Shown here in pieces: positions 23,012 through 34,520 of a stretch of DNA of 64,000 nt. Position 1 is the first letter of the stretch, and each line of letters begins with the position of its first letter. The position numbers and the translations under genes were made by a program. The DNA is taken from NCBI RefSeq assembly GCF_000471905.2, contig NW_006499799.1:4992499-5056498 (forward strand), written 5' to 3'. The notes beneath the pieces were generated by a model, which was not told where the DNA came from, did not search any database, and worked only from the letters and a program-made list of their open reading frames with translations. The stretch is from Amborella trichopoda. Its lineage: Eukaryota > Streptophyta > Magnoliopsida > Amborellales > Amborellaceae.

Positions 23012-23360
23012 TGTTGGTAAAAATTGATGAAGTGTGGAAGACTAAACCCGAGATCAGAGAAAGGGGCGTTGTGAGGCTGGTGATAGCAGAGCCTGAATTT
23101 TTTATCCCTTCACTTTTTAGACAGAGCGAGTACGCCTTTTTCTTGTTGTACACATCCTCTCTCTGGCTTCCCATTTTATAGGGAGAAGAAGGGGTAACCA
23201 TTGTATTTCTCTAATGGGTCTCTGAGAAAACGAATGGTTCCCTGATCTCCAATGGGTGTCTAAGAAAACAAGAGGTTCCCTGATCTCAAGGACATCCAAC
23301 GTTCATGTGGACGTTGGACTATATGACCGTTGGATATATATTGGATTCCCACATTGTAGG
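23012..23360 (-). repeat. 5' LTR of Copia element 2 (right copy)
   Basis: Matches the left copy from TGTTGGTAAA to TATTGGATTCCCA. Beyond that the two copies diverge, so the end is approximate. Confidence 0.72.
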
Positions 23361-23631
23361 CTAAGATACGTAAGGCCTCATAGCCATATGTGTCAACATT
23401 GGAGAAGGCCCCTGGGGTTTCACGCTTGTGCAAGGGTTTGATGCTTGTGCAAGGTTTTAGTGTGCAAGGGTTTGATGCTGTAGATATTTACTTTGGCATG
23501 CAAGGGAAATAAGGTTTTCACAGAGAGAGTTGCCCTGTAGAAATCTAGAGAGAGAAATTTTTTTGATAGATGATTCTGTTATGTGGAATATGGCAACGAG
23601 ACTAAAAAATTACTCAGATAGAAAGGGGAAG

Positions 23632-23775
23632 CTTTTGTAGGGGTTTTGATGAATGGGTTATTAGAATTAGCCATTAGTCTTGAGCATCGAAGAGTAGAGG
23701 AAACTTTTGTAGGGGTTTTGATGAATGGGTTATTAGAATTAGCCATTAGTCTTGAGCATCGAAGAGTAGAGAGAC
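23632..23775. repeat. 72-bp tandem duplication
   Basis: CTTTTGTAGGGGTTTTGATG recurs at 23632 and 23704, followed by the same GAATTAGCCATTAGTCTTGA block. The copies are almost identical. Confidence 0.9.
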
Positions 23776-23928
23776 GTGAAGGGGTCTTCAAAGGCATCAA
23801 AGAAGCGGGATGCCATTAGGAAGACATGGAATGAGAGAAATAGAGTGGTGAGAAAGACAAAGAAGGGGTGTTGTCTTTAGGTCAAGCTTCTGGCCTCCTT
23901 CTTCTTACAGGTTAGTGTGTTTTTGCGT

Positions 23929-24466
23929 CAGTGTTTACAAAATCGAATCGGAACGGTTAACCGGACATGGGCTTGGAAGCAGCGTAACCTACCTAACCAA
24001 TAAACTAGCTGATTCAACTGCTCTAACCGGGCAAGTCTCGGGCAGTAAAAAAATGTTGAAAAACTAAAAAAATACAAAAACAACTACTAAAATATGAAGA
24101 GTATATAAAGAATGATTAAAACAAAACATATTCAAATGAAGTTGAAAATTAATGAAAGAATGGATTTTAACCCATTTTATATTTTCTAAGGGCTATTTTT
24201 AAAATTTTCTAAAAAAGATGGGAAATATAAAAGTGAGTATTAATGACCAAATTTTTTTTTAATCTTTACAATAATGCAAAGAATATTTAAAAATGCATTA
24301 CAAATCATATTCTTTATTTTTGAGAATTTATATATATATTTTTTGAATTTTTTTTTTTTAAAATACCGGTTAATCACCTTAACTGCCCAAAACGGGAATT
24401 GGCCACTGGTCGGTTCCGATCTAACCGGGCGGTTAGAGGTTAGATCGGGCGATTTTGCAAATAATG
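23929..24466 (+). mobile_element. hAT-like MITE, copy 1
   Basis: The ends are CAGTGTTTACAAAATCG and, on the minus strand, CATTATTTGCAAAATCG. That is an inverted repeat with the CA..G start of hAT elements. The flanking octamers TTTTGCGT and GTTTGCTA match at five of eight positions, as an old duplication might. The body matches the inverse of 38535-39001 (shared AAGAATGATTAAAACAAAAC and GAAGTTGAAAATTAATGAA-like blocks). Confidence 0.8.
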
Positions 24467-25140
24467 GTTTGCTATTTGAAACTTCATTTTTTTAGCTCTG
24501 AAGCCCTAGCTTGATTCGATTTATGTTTGAATCTGGATTTGTTAGTTTAGTGCTTTGGCTCAGTTCCAGCTGTTTGATAAATTTGATTTTTGAATTTGTT
24601 TGTTTCATGGTGGATGCACATTTTTCTGAAGAATTTTGTGGTTTTCTTTCTTCGTTTTGGAATATTTATGTTCTTATAATGGCTGCCTGCTAGAGTTTGC
24701 TGGATCACTACGGGTTTTGGTTTACTTTGTGAGCTTTGTCAATGAATTCGGTGCTTTGTTATGTCTTTTTTAAGATGGATCTTTGTTGCATTTGATTGAT
24801 GGGTTATGCAACAATTTTTTGGGTGCTCAAACTTCGAAAATTTTAATTTAAGGACGAAGTGTGGAACTGGAAAGTGTTAGGAAAAGTTTGTGGCTTGAGT
24901 TCTTTAGAGAGGACAAGTGGGTGATACAATAGTAGTGACTTGGAAGTGGTGGTGTGATGATGGTGGCAATTGGGTAGTAGAATGATGAAGAGTAGAGAAA
25001 TGTGCATTTTGAGAAGAAGATGGAGAAATGCGATATTTCCTATGTTGTGGCTGTTCATTCTCTTTCGAGTTCTCATCTTCATAGGAACCCCACTATTTTG
25101 GTTTGAGAAGATATAATTAAAAAACGAGAAAAAAAAAATT
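24467..25140. other. T-rich DNA upstream of the L1 ORF1 remnant
   Basis: The T-rich sequence (24480-24830) resembles a leader or intron but has no splice or protein evidence. It may be the L1 5' untranslated region. I cannot place the L1 5' end, and no flanking duplication was found. Confidence 0.4.
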
Positions 25141-25179
25141 CAATCAACAGTGATCGTGACTTTCATGGAGAGATTTTTG

Positions 25180-26616
25180 GAAGTACAGATGTTCCAGGAA
25201 TTGGTTGATAAGACTTGGACTAAGACCCCGAGCCTGTGTCGCTTGTTCCTAAGAGGTAAATTTATTTGTTTTCTGAGTTCTTTTGAGGAAACTATTAAAG
25301 TAATTGATTAGAGATTTTGGCACTTCCAGGGGACTGATTGGGTCGTAGAAAGATGGGTCCCCGCCTTAGAAGCTTCGCTGATCAAACCAAAATCGTCTTG
25401 GTTTGCGGTTTCTGGTATTCCAATCATTGTCTGAGGTATTTAAAGAGGTAGCAAATCTATGCGGTCTTCTAATCAAGATTAATTGGAATTTAACCAGCTA
25501 TCATGTCCTTGTTTTCCTGGTAGAAATTAAAAGTATAAATCATCCTAAAAAGGGTATCCTAAAGATGAGAGGTTTTGATTTTAAACGTGTATTCAAAGAG
25601 ATTCAAATTCAGAAGGGAAGTTTTGTTGAAGTCTCTTCTGAAGATGTGAAACATAGCCTGAACGGTGAGCAGAATGTTAATAAAGATGATGGTTCCCAGA
25701 GGCCATTATCGTCAGTCTCAGGCAGCAACAATGGAGTTTCACAAATCGACAACAGATATCATCACTGGAAATTTCGTGGGAGGGCAAATTCAGGCCATTC
25801 TTATGCTGGCATGCCATCTCTCAGAGGGAAACGTATCATTAAAAAATGAGTTGTTAAATTTGATGGAAACATTTTAAAAAAATATGCTATGAAAATTCCT
25901 TGCAAAAAATCATCTGTTTTGGAAAGCAATATTATTCCTTGCCATAAACGGTTTAAAACTTTTGGAAAGTTACACTTTGGAAGTTTGGACGAGTGGCCAA
26001 TTAATTCCTTCCCACAAACTTCCATCAAAGAAAAGAAAGTTCTACAGCTTCCAAAAGAAGCTCTCATCCCACGGGTAACCTTAAAGAACGCCATTGTTGA
26101 GCTTCAAACTATCTCTTTCTTTGATGCAGGTAAAGAGAGGAAATTTGAAGAAGAAAAGATGTAACAGAGGAGTCTATTTGAGAGGGTTACTTCCAAGTAG
26201 TTAAAGATGCAAAAAAAGGAGAAGTTTGTTGAAAAACCAGTGCTAATATATAATGTCGAGAGTGAGGAAGAAGATAGGGAAGGAAGATCTACTCTTTTTA
26301 CCTATAGTGACAAACTTTGGAAAATTCTTGAAAATGATGTTCTTAGTAATAGTAGTCGAAGCCTCAAAGAACACGAGAGCCGAAAGAATCTCTTATAGTT
26401 CCTCCGATTGCTATGAGACCATCGAGTTATGATGTTGATGACGAAGTTCCTGTAGTAGATAATTTTGAGGGATATGATGACTCTGTTTATGATGGCATGT
26501 CCTTACTGATTCGATCTTTGAAAGTTCGTACAATTTTGGATGCAATTAATATGCGTTATGGTGACTCTCTTAATGCCATTGCAGATACCCTAAGGAGGAG
26601 CATAGAAAGGAACTAG
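25180..26616 (+). pseudogene. L1 ORF1 remnant (DUF4283-like)
   Basis: Fragments read GTDWVVERWVPALEASL and SSWFAVSGIP, then EVFKEVANLCGLLIKINWN and YHVLVFLVEIK. These fit the DUF4283 nucleic-acid-binding region found in plant L1 ORF1 proteins. A long charged tail follows, mostly in one frame, with stops at 25847 and 26162 and a final frame change before 26413-26616. No CCHC knuckle was found. The family assignment is inferred from pattern and position upstream of ORF2. Confidence 0.65.
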
Positions 26617-26813
26617 AAGAAAGAATTGTAGGGAGCAAAATAAAAAATCCAATAAGAAATGAAGGCTTCAAAGGAAACTTGACAATTTGGTATGCCATAT
26701 TAACTATGATCATGGTGAGGTAAGCACTTGTCCTCGCGCACATTCTAAACCTTTGATGCCTATGTTTGTTGGTCTTCAAAGATCACCGAACATAGAGATC
26801 ATTACTAGTCTGT

Positions 26814-29800
26814 ATGAAAGTGTTATATTGGAATGTCAGGGGCCTCAATAGTGCTCAACCCAAGAGATGTTCTTTTTTTTTTGTAGAAAGGAAATACTTG
26901 ATCTTTTGATTCTCCAAAAAACTAAATTGAAGGCCCCGACTCTTCGTATTGCCAAATTGGTTTGGGCAAATAGTTATTTGGATTTTTTGGGAGTAGATGC
27001 TTCTGATTCTTTTGGCGGTATTTAGGTCCTTTGGGACCCTTTCGTTTTGAGTGTTTCACAAAACTTTCTTTTAAGTAGACACATTTCCATTGTTTCCCAG
27101 ATGGCTTTAGATAATTTTTCTTGGTGTTTATATGTGGTATATGGGCCTAACAAAAACTGTTTTTTTTTTATGAACTAGCAAATATTCAGTTAAATTTGAA
27201 TGTGCCTTGGTTTGTTTGTGGTGACTTTAATATTATTACATGGTCAAGTGAATCTACATCTTCTCTTTCTATGTCTTCTTGTATAAGATTATTTGAAGGT
27301 TTTATACAACAACATGAATTGATTGATCTTCCTTCTACTACGACTAACTATATCTGGTCCAATCATAATTTACAAGATCCTATTTTGACAAAGTTCGACA
27401 AGTTTCTAATCTCTTTTGAGTTTGTTACTTGTTTTCCAAAAATAAGTGTTAAAGCCATACAAAAAATTTATTCTGATCATATCCCTTTTGTCCTTAACTT
27501 TGACGGTTTCTTGTCTGGACTATCCCCATTTAGATTCTAATTGGTGTGGGTATCAGGGAGATCTTTACTCAGCTTGATTAAATATTTCTAGAAAAATACT
27601 ACCATTGATGGTTGAAAAGGTTTCTAAATTTTAAAAAAGCTCCAACTATTAAAAACAAAGGATTATTATATGGAAGATAAATGCTTAGGGAGATTTACAA
27701 TCTAAAATTGGGGTAGCAAAGTCTCATATAGAGGAGTTAGATAATGTTCAGTTTATGGGAGGTGCTCTAACACATGATCAATTAAGAGATGGAAGCTTAT
27801 GGGTGGCTATGTATAAACATTTGCTTAATTTGCAGGAAATTCATTAGAGACAAAGATCTCGTGTGAAATGGCTCCAGGAAGGAGATAAAAACATGAAATT
27901 ATTCCATGCTATTGCTAATGCAAAGAAAAGGGGTAACTCAATCCAAAGCCTCCGTATTGAAGGAATAAACAGTAATAACATGTTAGAGGTTGAAACGGAC
28001 TTGGTTGATCATTTCAATAATTCTTATGAGGCTGATAGTGGTATTTAATTATTCATTTAAGATCTATCTTTTACTAGGTTGCCATTAGAACAAGCTCAAT
28101 GCTTGGAGAGAAAATTTGAAGAGCAAGAAATCAAAGATGCAGTCTTTTGGACTAGGTAGAGATAAGGCTCTTGGCTAAGATGGATACCCAATGGTTTTTT
28201 TTCAATCTTTTTGGAATATTCTGAAAGGTGATATTGTTCAATTATTGGAGGGGTAAAATTAATATTACCACAAATTTCATTTTTATTGCTTTAATTCCAA
28301 AGAAAAATGTCATTGCGGAGATCAAAGATATTCGGTTTATTAGTCTTATATAGCAAAGATTTTAGCCAATAGATTGTGCCAGGTGATTGATATAGTTATT
28401 AAATGACCACAATCATCATTCTTGAAGTATAAGTAAATTATGGATAGTATTTTGGTTGCACAAGAATGTATCCACTTAAGAATCAAGGATGACAAACCGG
28501 GTCTTATTTACAAGCTAGACTTTGAGAAGGCATACGATAAGGTTGATTGGGGGATACTATAAAGTATCATGACTAAAATGAGTTTTCATTCAAGTTAGAG
28601 ATTGTGGATTGATGGTTGCCTGCCTTCTATCTATTTTTCAATTCTTGTTAATGACAAAGCATCTGTTTTTTTTAAAGGATCAAGTGGATTGAGACAAAGG
28701 GGCTCTCTTTCACCATTTTTATATACTTTGGTAGCTGAGAGCTTTAGTGTCATGCTTAATAGATTGATAGTAGAAAGGATTATATCAGGTGTTAATATTG
28801 GTAGTAATGGTCTTATAATATCACATTTATAGTACGTTGATGATACCATTATATTATGTAATCTCACGATTAAGGAAATCACTTGCCTATGGATTTTCTT
28901 GAAAAATGTGGCAATCTCAATTGGACTTAAAGTTAATTTTAGTAAAACCAAGCTCATTGGTATTGGTTGTCCGCAAATGGTAATATCAAGAATGACACAT
29001 TTATTAGGTTGTGGGGTTGAGTCATTTCCTTGTACTTATTTGAAAATTCACTTAATAGATTCGAGACCTTCAAGATCAATTTGAGATCCGGTGGTGGAGA
29101 GATTTAACAAGACACTTGATACTTGGAAAGCTAAAACTCTTTCTATGGGGGGAAGATATATGTTGATTAAATTCACTTCGTCCAACTTCCCAGTATATTT
29201 ATCACCTTATTTAAGATGCCAAAAGAAGTTGAAAAGCAATTAGAGAGAATTATGAGAAATTTCTTGTGCGGAGATGACATAAGAAGCAAAAGATTTCATC
29301 TAGTGAGTTGGAAAAAAGTTTATAGACTAATGAAGGAGGGAGGAATTGGGTGTTAGGAGACTAGAACATATGAACTTGGCAGTTTTAGTAAATGGTGGTG
29401 CATGATTCGTACACAACTTGATTCTTTCTGGGTGCTTGTTCTGAGAGATAAATATATAATAGATTTAAACTTTGGTCTCATTAAAAGTCCAAGAAACACG
29501 ACAAGTTTGTCCCCATATTTGGAGAGGTATTGACTAGGCGAATATTTGTATCTACGACAATTATGAAAAATAGTGGGGAATGGAGTCTCTTTTGGTTTGA
29601 CAAATGGATTGGAGATGATCTGTTGAGATACCTTTTCCTTGAGGTTTTTTCAAAATCTTTAAACCCGCTAACATCTGTCAAGGAGGCTAGTGAGGGTGTT
29701 TTTACTAATATTATTTGGTTTATTCTTTACAGGTATATGATAGGTGCAAACAAATTCATTGAGGAGTATCAAATATTGTTTGAATTATTGAATGATACAT

Positions 29801-30885
29801 ATTTGACTCAAAATATGGATGATAGCTTTATCTGGGCTCTTACCCCTTCAGGAGATTTTTCGGTTATGTCAACCTACAATCTTTTATTTTCTGATCGTTA
29901 GAGAGAGTTAGATGCTATTCAAGATTAAGAAATTTCATGTGCCACTTAAAGTGTAGCTATTCTTATGGATCTTGTGCCAAGATAAATTAGCAACTGTGGA
30001 CAACTTAAGAAAGAGGGGGTTTATTATCACCAATGTATGTATCCTATACAAAGATAATGATGAAACTTCGCAGCATCTTTTCCTCTCATACGCTTTTGTT
30101 ACATATCTTTGGGATTAAGCCCGACAGTGCCTCAATCTGTCATTACCTTTGCCCCAAAATGTCAGAGCTCTTCTTGACCAATAGATCACACCCGGTATTT
30201 CAAAGAAGGGAACTAATATTTGAAGATCTATTTGGGTCAGCCTTCTATGGAGTGTGTGGAAGGAAAGAAATAGACGAGTATTTGATAGCATAAGTACATA
30301 TCTATTTATATTCAAATCGAATATTTTGGCAGTTGCAACAAATTGGTTACTTGCACATAGGAGAATGTCTTTATTCCTAAATGTCTTATCATTAGCAATA
30401 TCTTAGCAGTGGCGACTATGGTGTTACCACCAATACTCGTAGTGAGGTTCGCTTGGATACCACCACTAGTGAATTCCTTCAAACTTAATTTTGATAGAAT
30501 TTTACTTTGCAATCCAGGGCCAGCTGGCTATGGTGGGCTCATCAGAAATAATTTGGATCACATTATATTTTCTTACTCAGGTCCTTATGGTATCACAACA
30601 GTAAATGAGGTGGAAGCACGAGGTTTATTAGAAGGTTTGAAATTGTTATCCACTTTGGAAGGGGGCAGGATTATCGAAGGAGACTCGGCAAATGTCATTG
30701 CCTGGAGTAAGAGAAATGCCCATATTCCTTGGAGATTAATGACTACTTTTCATCAAATTTGAGATACTTTATCAATCTCTATGGCAACGGTCCAACATTG
30801 TTATAGAGAGAAAAATAAAGATGCCGATGTTTTTGCCAAAGGAGGAGTCCATACTCTCTCTCCATTGGTTATTTCATTCATGTAA
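26814..30885 (+). pseudogene. L1 ORF2 (endonuclease, reverse transcriptase, RNase H) remnant
   Basis: The start at 26814 reads MKVLYWNVRGLNSAQPKR, the standard start of the apurinic endonuclease. Then come LQKTK (the usual catalytic Glu is Lys here), CGDFNIITW (27213-27240) and SDHIPFVLNF. Reverse transcriptase follows with WLQEGDKNMKLFH, GLIYKLDFEKAYDKVDW (near 28500), SGLRQRGSLSPFLY and YVDDTIILC (28833-28859). Next is a zinc-finger region (WSLFWFDKWIGDD; TVDNLRKRGF). Finally RNase H gives FKLNFD, GYGGLIRNN and EVEARGLLEGLKLL, with NKDADVFAKGG near the end. The stop is at 30883-30885. Many stops and frame changes remain, so the copy is dead. Confidence 0.9.
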
Positions 30886-30952
30886 TATTATGTCTTTGCT
30901 TGAATAACTTGTACTTTATATTTGAATTAATGATAAGTCGTACGTTACCATT

Positions 30953-30966
30953 AAAAAAAAAAAAAA
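30953..30966 (+). other. Poly-A tail of the L1 LINE
   Basis: Fourteen A residues follow the ORF2 stop by 67 bp. This is the expected L1 3' end. Confidence 0.85.
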
Positions 30967-31429
30967 GCAATGTAGAATTGAAATGAATTAAAAAAAGGTG
31001 TGCCTCTTTCTCTTTTTTTTTTTGATTTTTTCTCTCCAAAATAGATGTATGAGAATTTTTTTGTTCCCCGTCCTTATGTTTCTAAAGTTTATCATGAGTT
31101 CTGCCTGTAGGTCCTGACACAAAGTTAGAATTCTAGCTCTTTCAGAGTGATCTTTCACTGCTGGCTCGCCCCCCCTAGAAGGATGCCATCTTTGCCCTAC
31201 ACCTAAGCAGTGTAGGAAAGGCCCAAAGCCATTCCTAGGGAACAGTAAAGCTTGTAAGCTCTGAAATATAAACTTCTCTTTTGCCTTTCCAAAATACAAA
31301 TAGGCTTCTCTCTTGGCTTTCCAATGTTAATCACAGACAATACGTAAAGCTTAAAACAAAGGCCACATAGTTTGATAGAGATCATGGAGACCCTTTGAGA
31401 TTGATGTGGTACATTGCATATGTAGTAGT
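30967..31429. other. Spacer with a dispersed repeat shared with 8700-8800
   Basis: No gene is supported. 31240-31345 resembles 8700-8800, in the same orientation. Minus-strand open frames here have no recognisable domain. Confidence 0.55.
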
Positions 31430-32387
31430 TAGGGGTGGTAACAGGTTGGGTCAGTTGCGTTGGCCTCGATGGGGACCCAACCCGACTAGGTCTAACATGA
31501 ACTCGGACACACCCAATTAGGATTTGGATTGTGTCCAAGTCCGTTGGATCCAGATTGGCCTATTGAGTTGAGTCACGTTGGGTCTAACTCTAAGTATAAA
31601 AAAATTTATTTTTTATATATATATAGATATATATGGAAAAGTCTTCCCAACGCCTATAGGCAAAAATAAATAGTGGTTTCTCTTATGCTTATTACTGTCC
31701 AAAATTCGTCGCACGATTACTATTGTCCAGTAGTTTTTCAATTTTCATTTTTTTTTTCTATAAATCAAAATGATCTGAAATTTGAAGCATGTGTACATCT
31801 TAGTGAGACGCACCTAATAAAAATATGAAAAAAATATTTTGTATAATATAAATTGACCAAAATACCTCCATAAATTTTAAGGGGTATTTTGGTTAATTTA
31901 TATTTTGTGAATTAGTTTTTATATTTTGTGAATTAGTTTTTATATTTTTATTAAATTCTCATATTTTTGATGAACACACTCTCTAAATTTTTGATCATTT
32001 TAATTTATGAAAAAAATAAAAATTGAAGCACTACCGGACAATCGTGACCGTGCGATGAACTTTGGACGGTGATGAGCATAAGCGAAATCACTGTTCAGTT
32101 TTGCCTATAGGCGTTGGGAAGATTTTTTCTATATATATATATATATATTTCATATATTTTTTACATATACTTATACTTACATAAATTGGGTTAGGTCGGG
32201 CTGGTCGACCCTAACTTGGGCCCTCGCTTGACTTGATAGGATCCAAGCTGGATTCGAACTTGACCTGGGTCAAGTCTAAGTCAATCGAACTTGAACCAAA
32301 CCGACTAGGTTACAGCATCTAGACCTGGACCTAGTTCAAGGCTACCTCTAGGGTCGGTAGGACGACCCAAGCAGATTGCCACCCCTA
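31430..32387. mobile_element. hAT-like non-autonomous element split by a foldback MITE
   Basis: The ends are TAGGGGTGGTAACAG and, inverted, TAGGGGTGGCAATCTG. They belong to the TAGGGGTGGCAA type common in plant hAT elements. No intact 8-bp duplication is visible (GTAGTAGT against GCTGCAAG). The outer parts are GC-richer (GGGTTAGGTCGGGCTGG-like), and the centre is replaced by the nested element at 31635-32129. Confidence 0.72.
31635..32129. mobile_element. Nested foldback MITE, about 495 bp
   Basis: The ends are GGAAAAGTCTTCCCAACGCC and the inverse of GGCGTTGGGAAGATTTTTTC. The arms pair over nearly the whole length to a centre near 31880 (ACCAAAATACC...GGTATTTTGGT). A 21-bp segment is duplicated in the right arm (about 31909-31950). 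It sits between TA runs. A transcript would fold into a long hairpin. Confidence 0.85.
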
Positions 32388-32466
32388 GCTGCAAGCATCC
32401 GGTTTTAAGTTACCACCCTGGACTTTCTTTAAAGGTTGGCAGACAACTTTTGAGGTGTAATATTAT

Positions 32467-32853
32467 TTGCAAGGCAAGAAAGCGACTTATATGGGAAGAG
32501 TTGGGGAGACGCCTCTGATGACCCCCACCTATTTTACACCAACCAAAATAATATTGTTTGTGCTCTCTCTCTCTCTAAACTCTCTCCTCACATGTCGCAA
32601 GCAGGGGCTTCATTTGGGCGGTCCATCATGGCAGCCACTATACCAAATTGACCAGGATTTGATAGTTCAAATGGGCAATTCGGTCGAAGAAAGTGCACAG
32701 GTACACCATCGTCTCGGTGAATCAATCAATGTCCCATTTTGGGCCCCTCATGCTCATCTAATAATGGACAAGGTTTATAAAATGGGTAAGCTTTCTTTGC
32801 TTCCCTACTGTATACAATTTATATACTCCCCCATATTTAGTCTTTCATTTTGA
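32467..32853 (+). CDS. Unrecognised open frame, doubtful gene
   Basis: An open frame of about 128 codons; the first ATG is at 32491. It reads through non-repetitive sequence with fairly balanced composition, for example VHHRLGESINVPFWAPHAH followed by LIMDKVYKMG. A GTAAGC follows the last block (about 32787), where a 5' splice site could lie. I recognise no family, no neighbouring exon and no promoter. It may be an exon of a lost gene, a captured fragment or chance. Confidence 0.2.
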   Translation: MQGKKATYMGRVGETPLMTPTYFTPTKIILFVLSLSLNSLLTCRKQGLHLGGPSWQPLYQIDQDLIVQMGNSVEESAQVHHRLGESINVPFWAPHAHLIMDKVYKMGKLSLLPYCIQFIYSPIFSLSF

Positions 32854-32859
32854 ATGGAC

Positions 32860-33215
32860 CGTTGAGATGGTCCCAATCATAATATCATATCTTTATAATT
32901 TTTATTTTTAATATTTTTTCTACAAAATATTTTGACACCAAACTTTAGGCGTCCACTCCTCTCTTAAATGCGCACCTGTAAAAAATATAAAAATTTCTAA
33001 TAAAATAAAATAACTAAAATACCCCTGAAAGTTTTAGGGGTTTTTTGGTTATTATATGTTATGAAAAATATTTCTTAAAATATATTTTTGGTAGATCCAC
33101 TTAGATGATGGCACATGACAAATTTCGTATTCATATAGTTTGTATAAAAAATATTTTAAATAAAATAATATGAGACATCAAATCTAGATCAAATGGTCAA
33201 TAGCTCACTTGATTT
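32860..33215. mobile_element. Foldback MITE related to the AAATACCCC family
   Basis: The sequence is symmetrical around AATACCCCTGAAAGTTTTAGGGGT (near 33035), with AAAATATTTT-rich arms. Its edges are approximate. Confidence 0.55.
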
Positions 33216-33667
33216 AAATTAGAGGGCTGAATTGGGGGAGATGGGAATTGGAAGAGTATATATCTTCTAGTAGGGGAAGTAGAGAAATGCTTCCCTTATA
33301 AAAAACTTAGGCATAACAACAAAAAGTAAAGCCACACCTCAAAATCTAATTTCAGAATTAGAAAACCCTCAAATTGAGTAATTTGCCATCGTAAATTATA
33401 GAAATTAATAAAAAAAGAAAAGAAGAACAAGCTTTCAAAATAATGCACTTTGTAACAAGATTTGAGTGGTCCATTTACTGGTGCTCATGAATCCACCATA
33501 TGTGCTTATTATTGTGGCTTCGAGTTTCTATCACCAAAATTGCATTTTCCTATGGGATTTTAAGGTGCAACTTTACTTTTATGTCAAAAGCCTTTCACTT
33601 TTATGACAAAGCCTAGGCCTTGCCCTGCAGCACCTTTAAAAGGCAAAAGTCTATATAATATCTTTAA

Positions 33668-33775
33668 ACTATAGAAGTAAGGTGCACTTTAAAAATCCTA
33701 CGGAGAAGAGTGTTCCAGAGTTAAAAAACGTTTCAATTGATTATCTTGATCTCAACGTGCACCTTATTTATATAG
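33668..33775. repeat. Short MITE, GTAAGGTGCAC family
   Basis: CTATAGAAGTAAGGTGCAC at the left is mirrored by GTGCACCTTATTTATATAG at the right. The interior (CAATTGATTATCTTGATCTC) matches part of the longer copies at 39.1, 47.1 and 47.5 kb. It looks like an internally deleted member. Confidence 0.75.
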
Positions 33776-34189
33776 TTGAGAATGCGCACATTATTCTAAC
33801 TTGGATAAATGGCATGTGAAGCAGGCACACGTGTGATGCTGATATCATGCCCCAACAAGTTTCGTGGTTGGCCTCATTTTGAGTTTACTATATGCTTTTG
33901 AAATTGAAGAGGTTGTATGTTGTTTAACGGCGGCCTACCTTCCTATTTTCGTGTTCTTCGAAACAAAATTAATTTAATGGGCCCCCAGCGACATTGGGCC
34001 AATAAAATTGTATGTTAATCTCCATCCACTTTATGTCTTGCTGGTCATCCATCAATTGCTCCCATTGGACGGACCCATACTCCTAGTGGCAGTCGGATTC
34101 TGCTCCAATAATAAAATTTGGCTAATGTAAACATTGCGCCATGCTAATTTAAAAATTTGTGAAATCTTCTTATGTGACCTTAATTATAT
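33776..34189. other. Intergenic, nothing recognised
   Basis: No open frame, repeat or domain of note. Confidence 0.6.
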
Positions 34190-34520
34190 GACCTCATTTT
34201 TTAGCAATTCTCGTTGAATTGACGGTACTGTTTTATTTTTCATTTTTTTCTACAAAATATTTTTAAATGAAATTTTGGGTATGCCATCATAAAATTAAGG
34301 CGAACCAAGAAAAAGAAAAAAAATATTTTATGTAAAAGTAAATGATCAAAGTGCCCCTGCAACTTTCAAAGGTATTTTGGTAATTTTTCATCATCAAAAA
34401 TATTTTTTTATCTTATTTTTACTATGTGTACCCCCTATCAGATTTATGCATGCCAAGAATTTTGCTTTATAATTATTTGTATAATAAAAATAAAAAACAA
34501 AAATTATGAGCCATCTAATC
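34190..34520. mobile_element. Foldback MITE, AAAGTGCCCCTG centre
   Basis: The centre AAAGTGCCCCTGCAACTTTC is flanked by AT-rich arms that resemble the copy at 32860-33215. The edges are approximate. Confidence 0.5.

Larger units (their letters stand above)
19388..23430 (-). mobile_element. Ty1/copia retrotransposon, minus strand, with captured host gene piece
   Basis: Direct repeats begin TGTTGGTAAA at 19388 and 23012. Just inside the right one, GTTCTGATACCAA (22999-23011) is the reverse complement of a Copia tRNA-Met primer site. That sets minus orientation with the 5' LTR on the right. Copia reverse transcriptase and RNase H remnants lie near the left LTR, as expected. Where gag and the start of pol should be there is a DExH-box helicase fragment instead. 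The outer right edge is unclear (about 23360-23430). The flank TTGGA before 19388 resembles TTGTA at 23356-23360 with one mismatch, which I do not regard as proof. Confidence 0.8.
25141..30966 (+). mobile_element. L1-type LINE with C-terminal RNase H, degenerate
   Basis: ORF1-like and ORF2 remnants lie in order and end in a poly-A tail at 30953-30966. ORF2 shows endonuclease, reverse transcriptase, a zinc-finger region and a C-terminal RNase H. That last domain is typical of many plant L1 elements. Both frames are heavily broken. The 5' boundary is approximate. The bases after the tail (GCAATGTAGAATTG) should be duplicated at the 5' end, but I did not find them there. Confidence 0.88.

Noticed and set aside
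23579-23800. Minus-strand frame with an internally repeated peptide
   Set aside because: This is the 72-bp tandem duplication read as codons.
30988-31299. Minus-strand open frame of 103 codons
   Set aside because: It ends in a poly-lysine run from a T-rich tract, has no domain, and overlaps a dispersed repeat.
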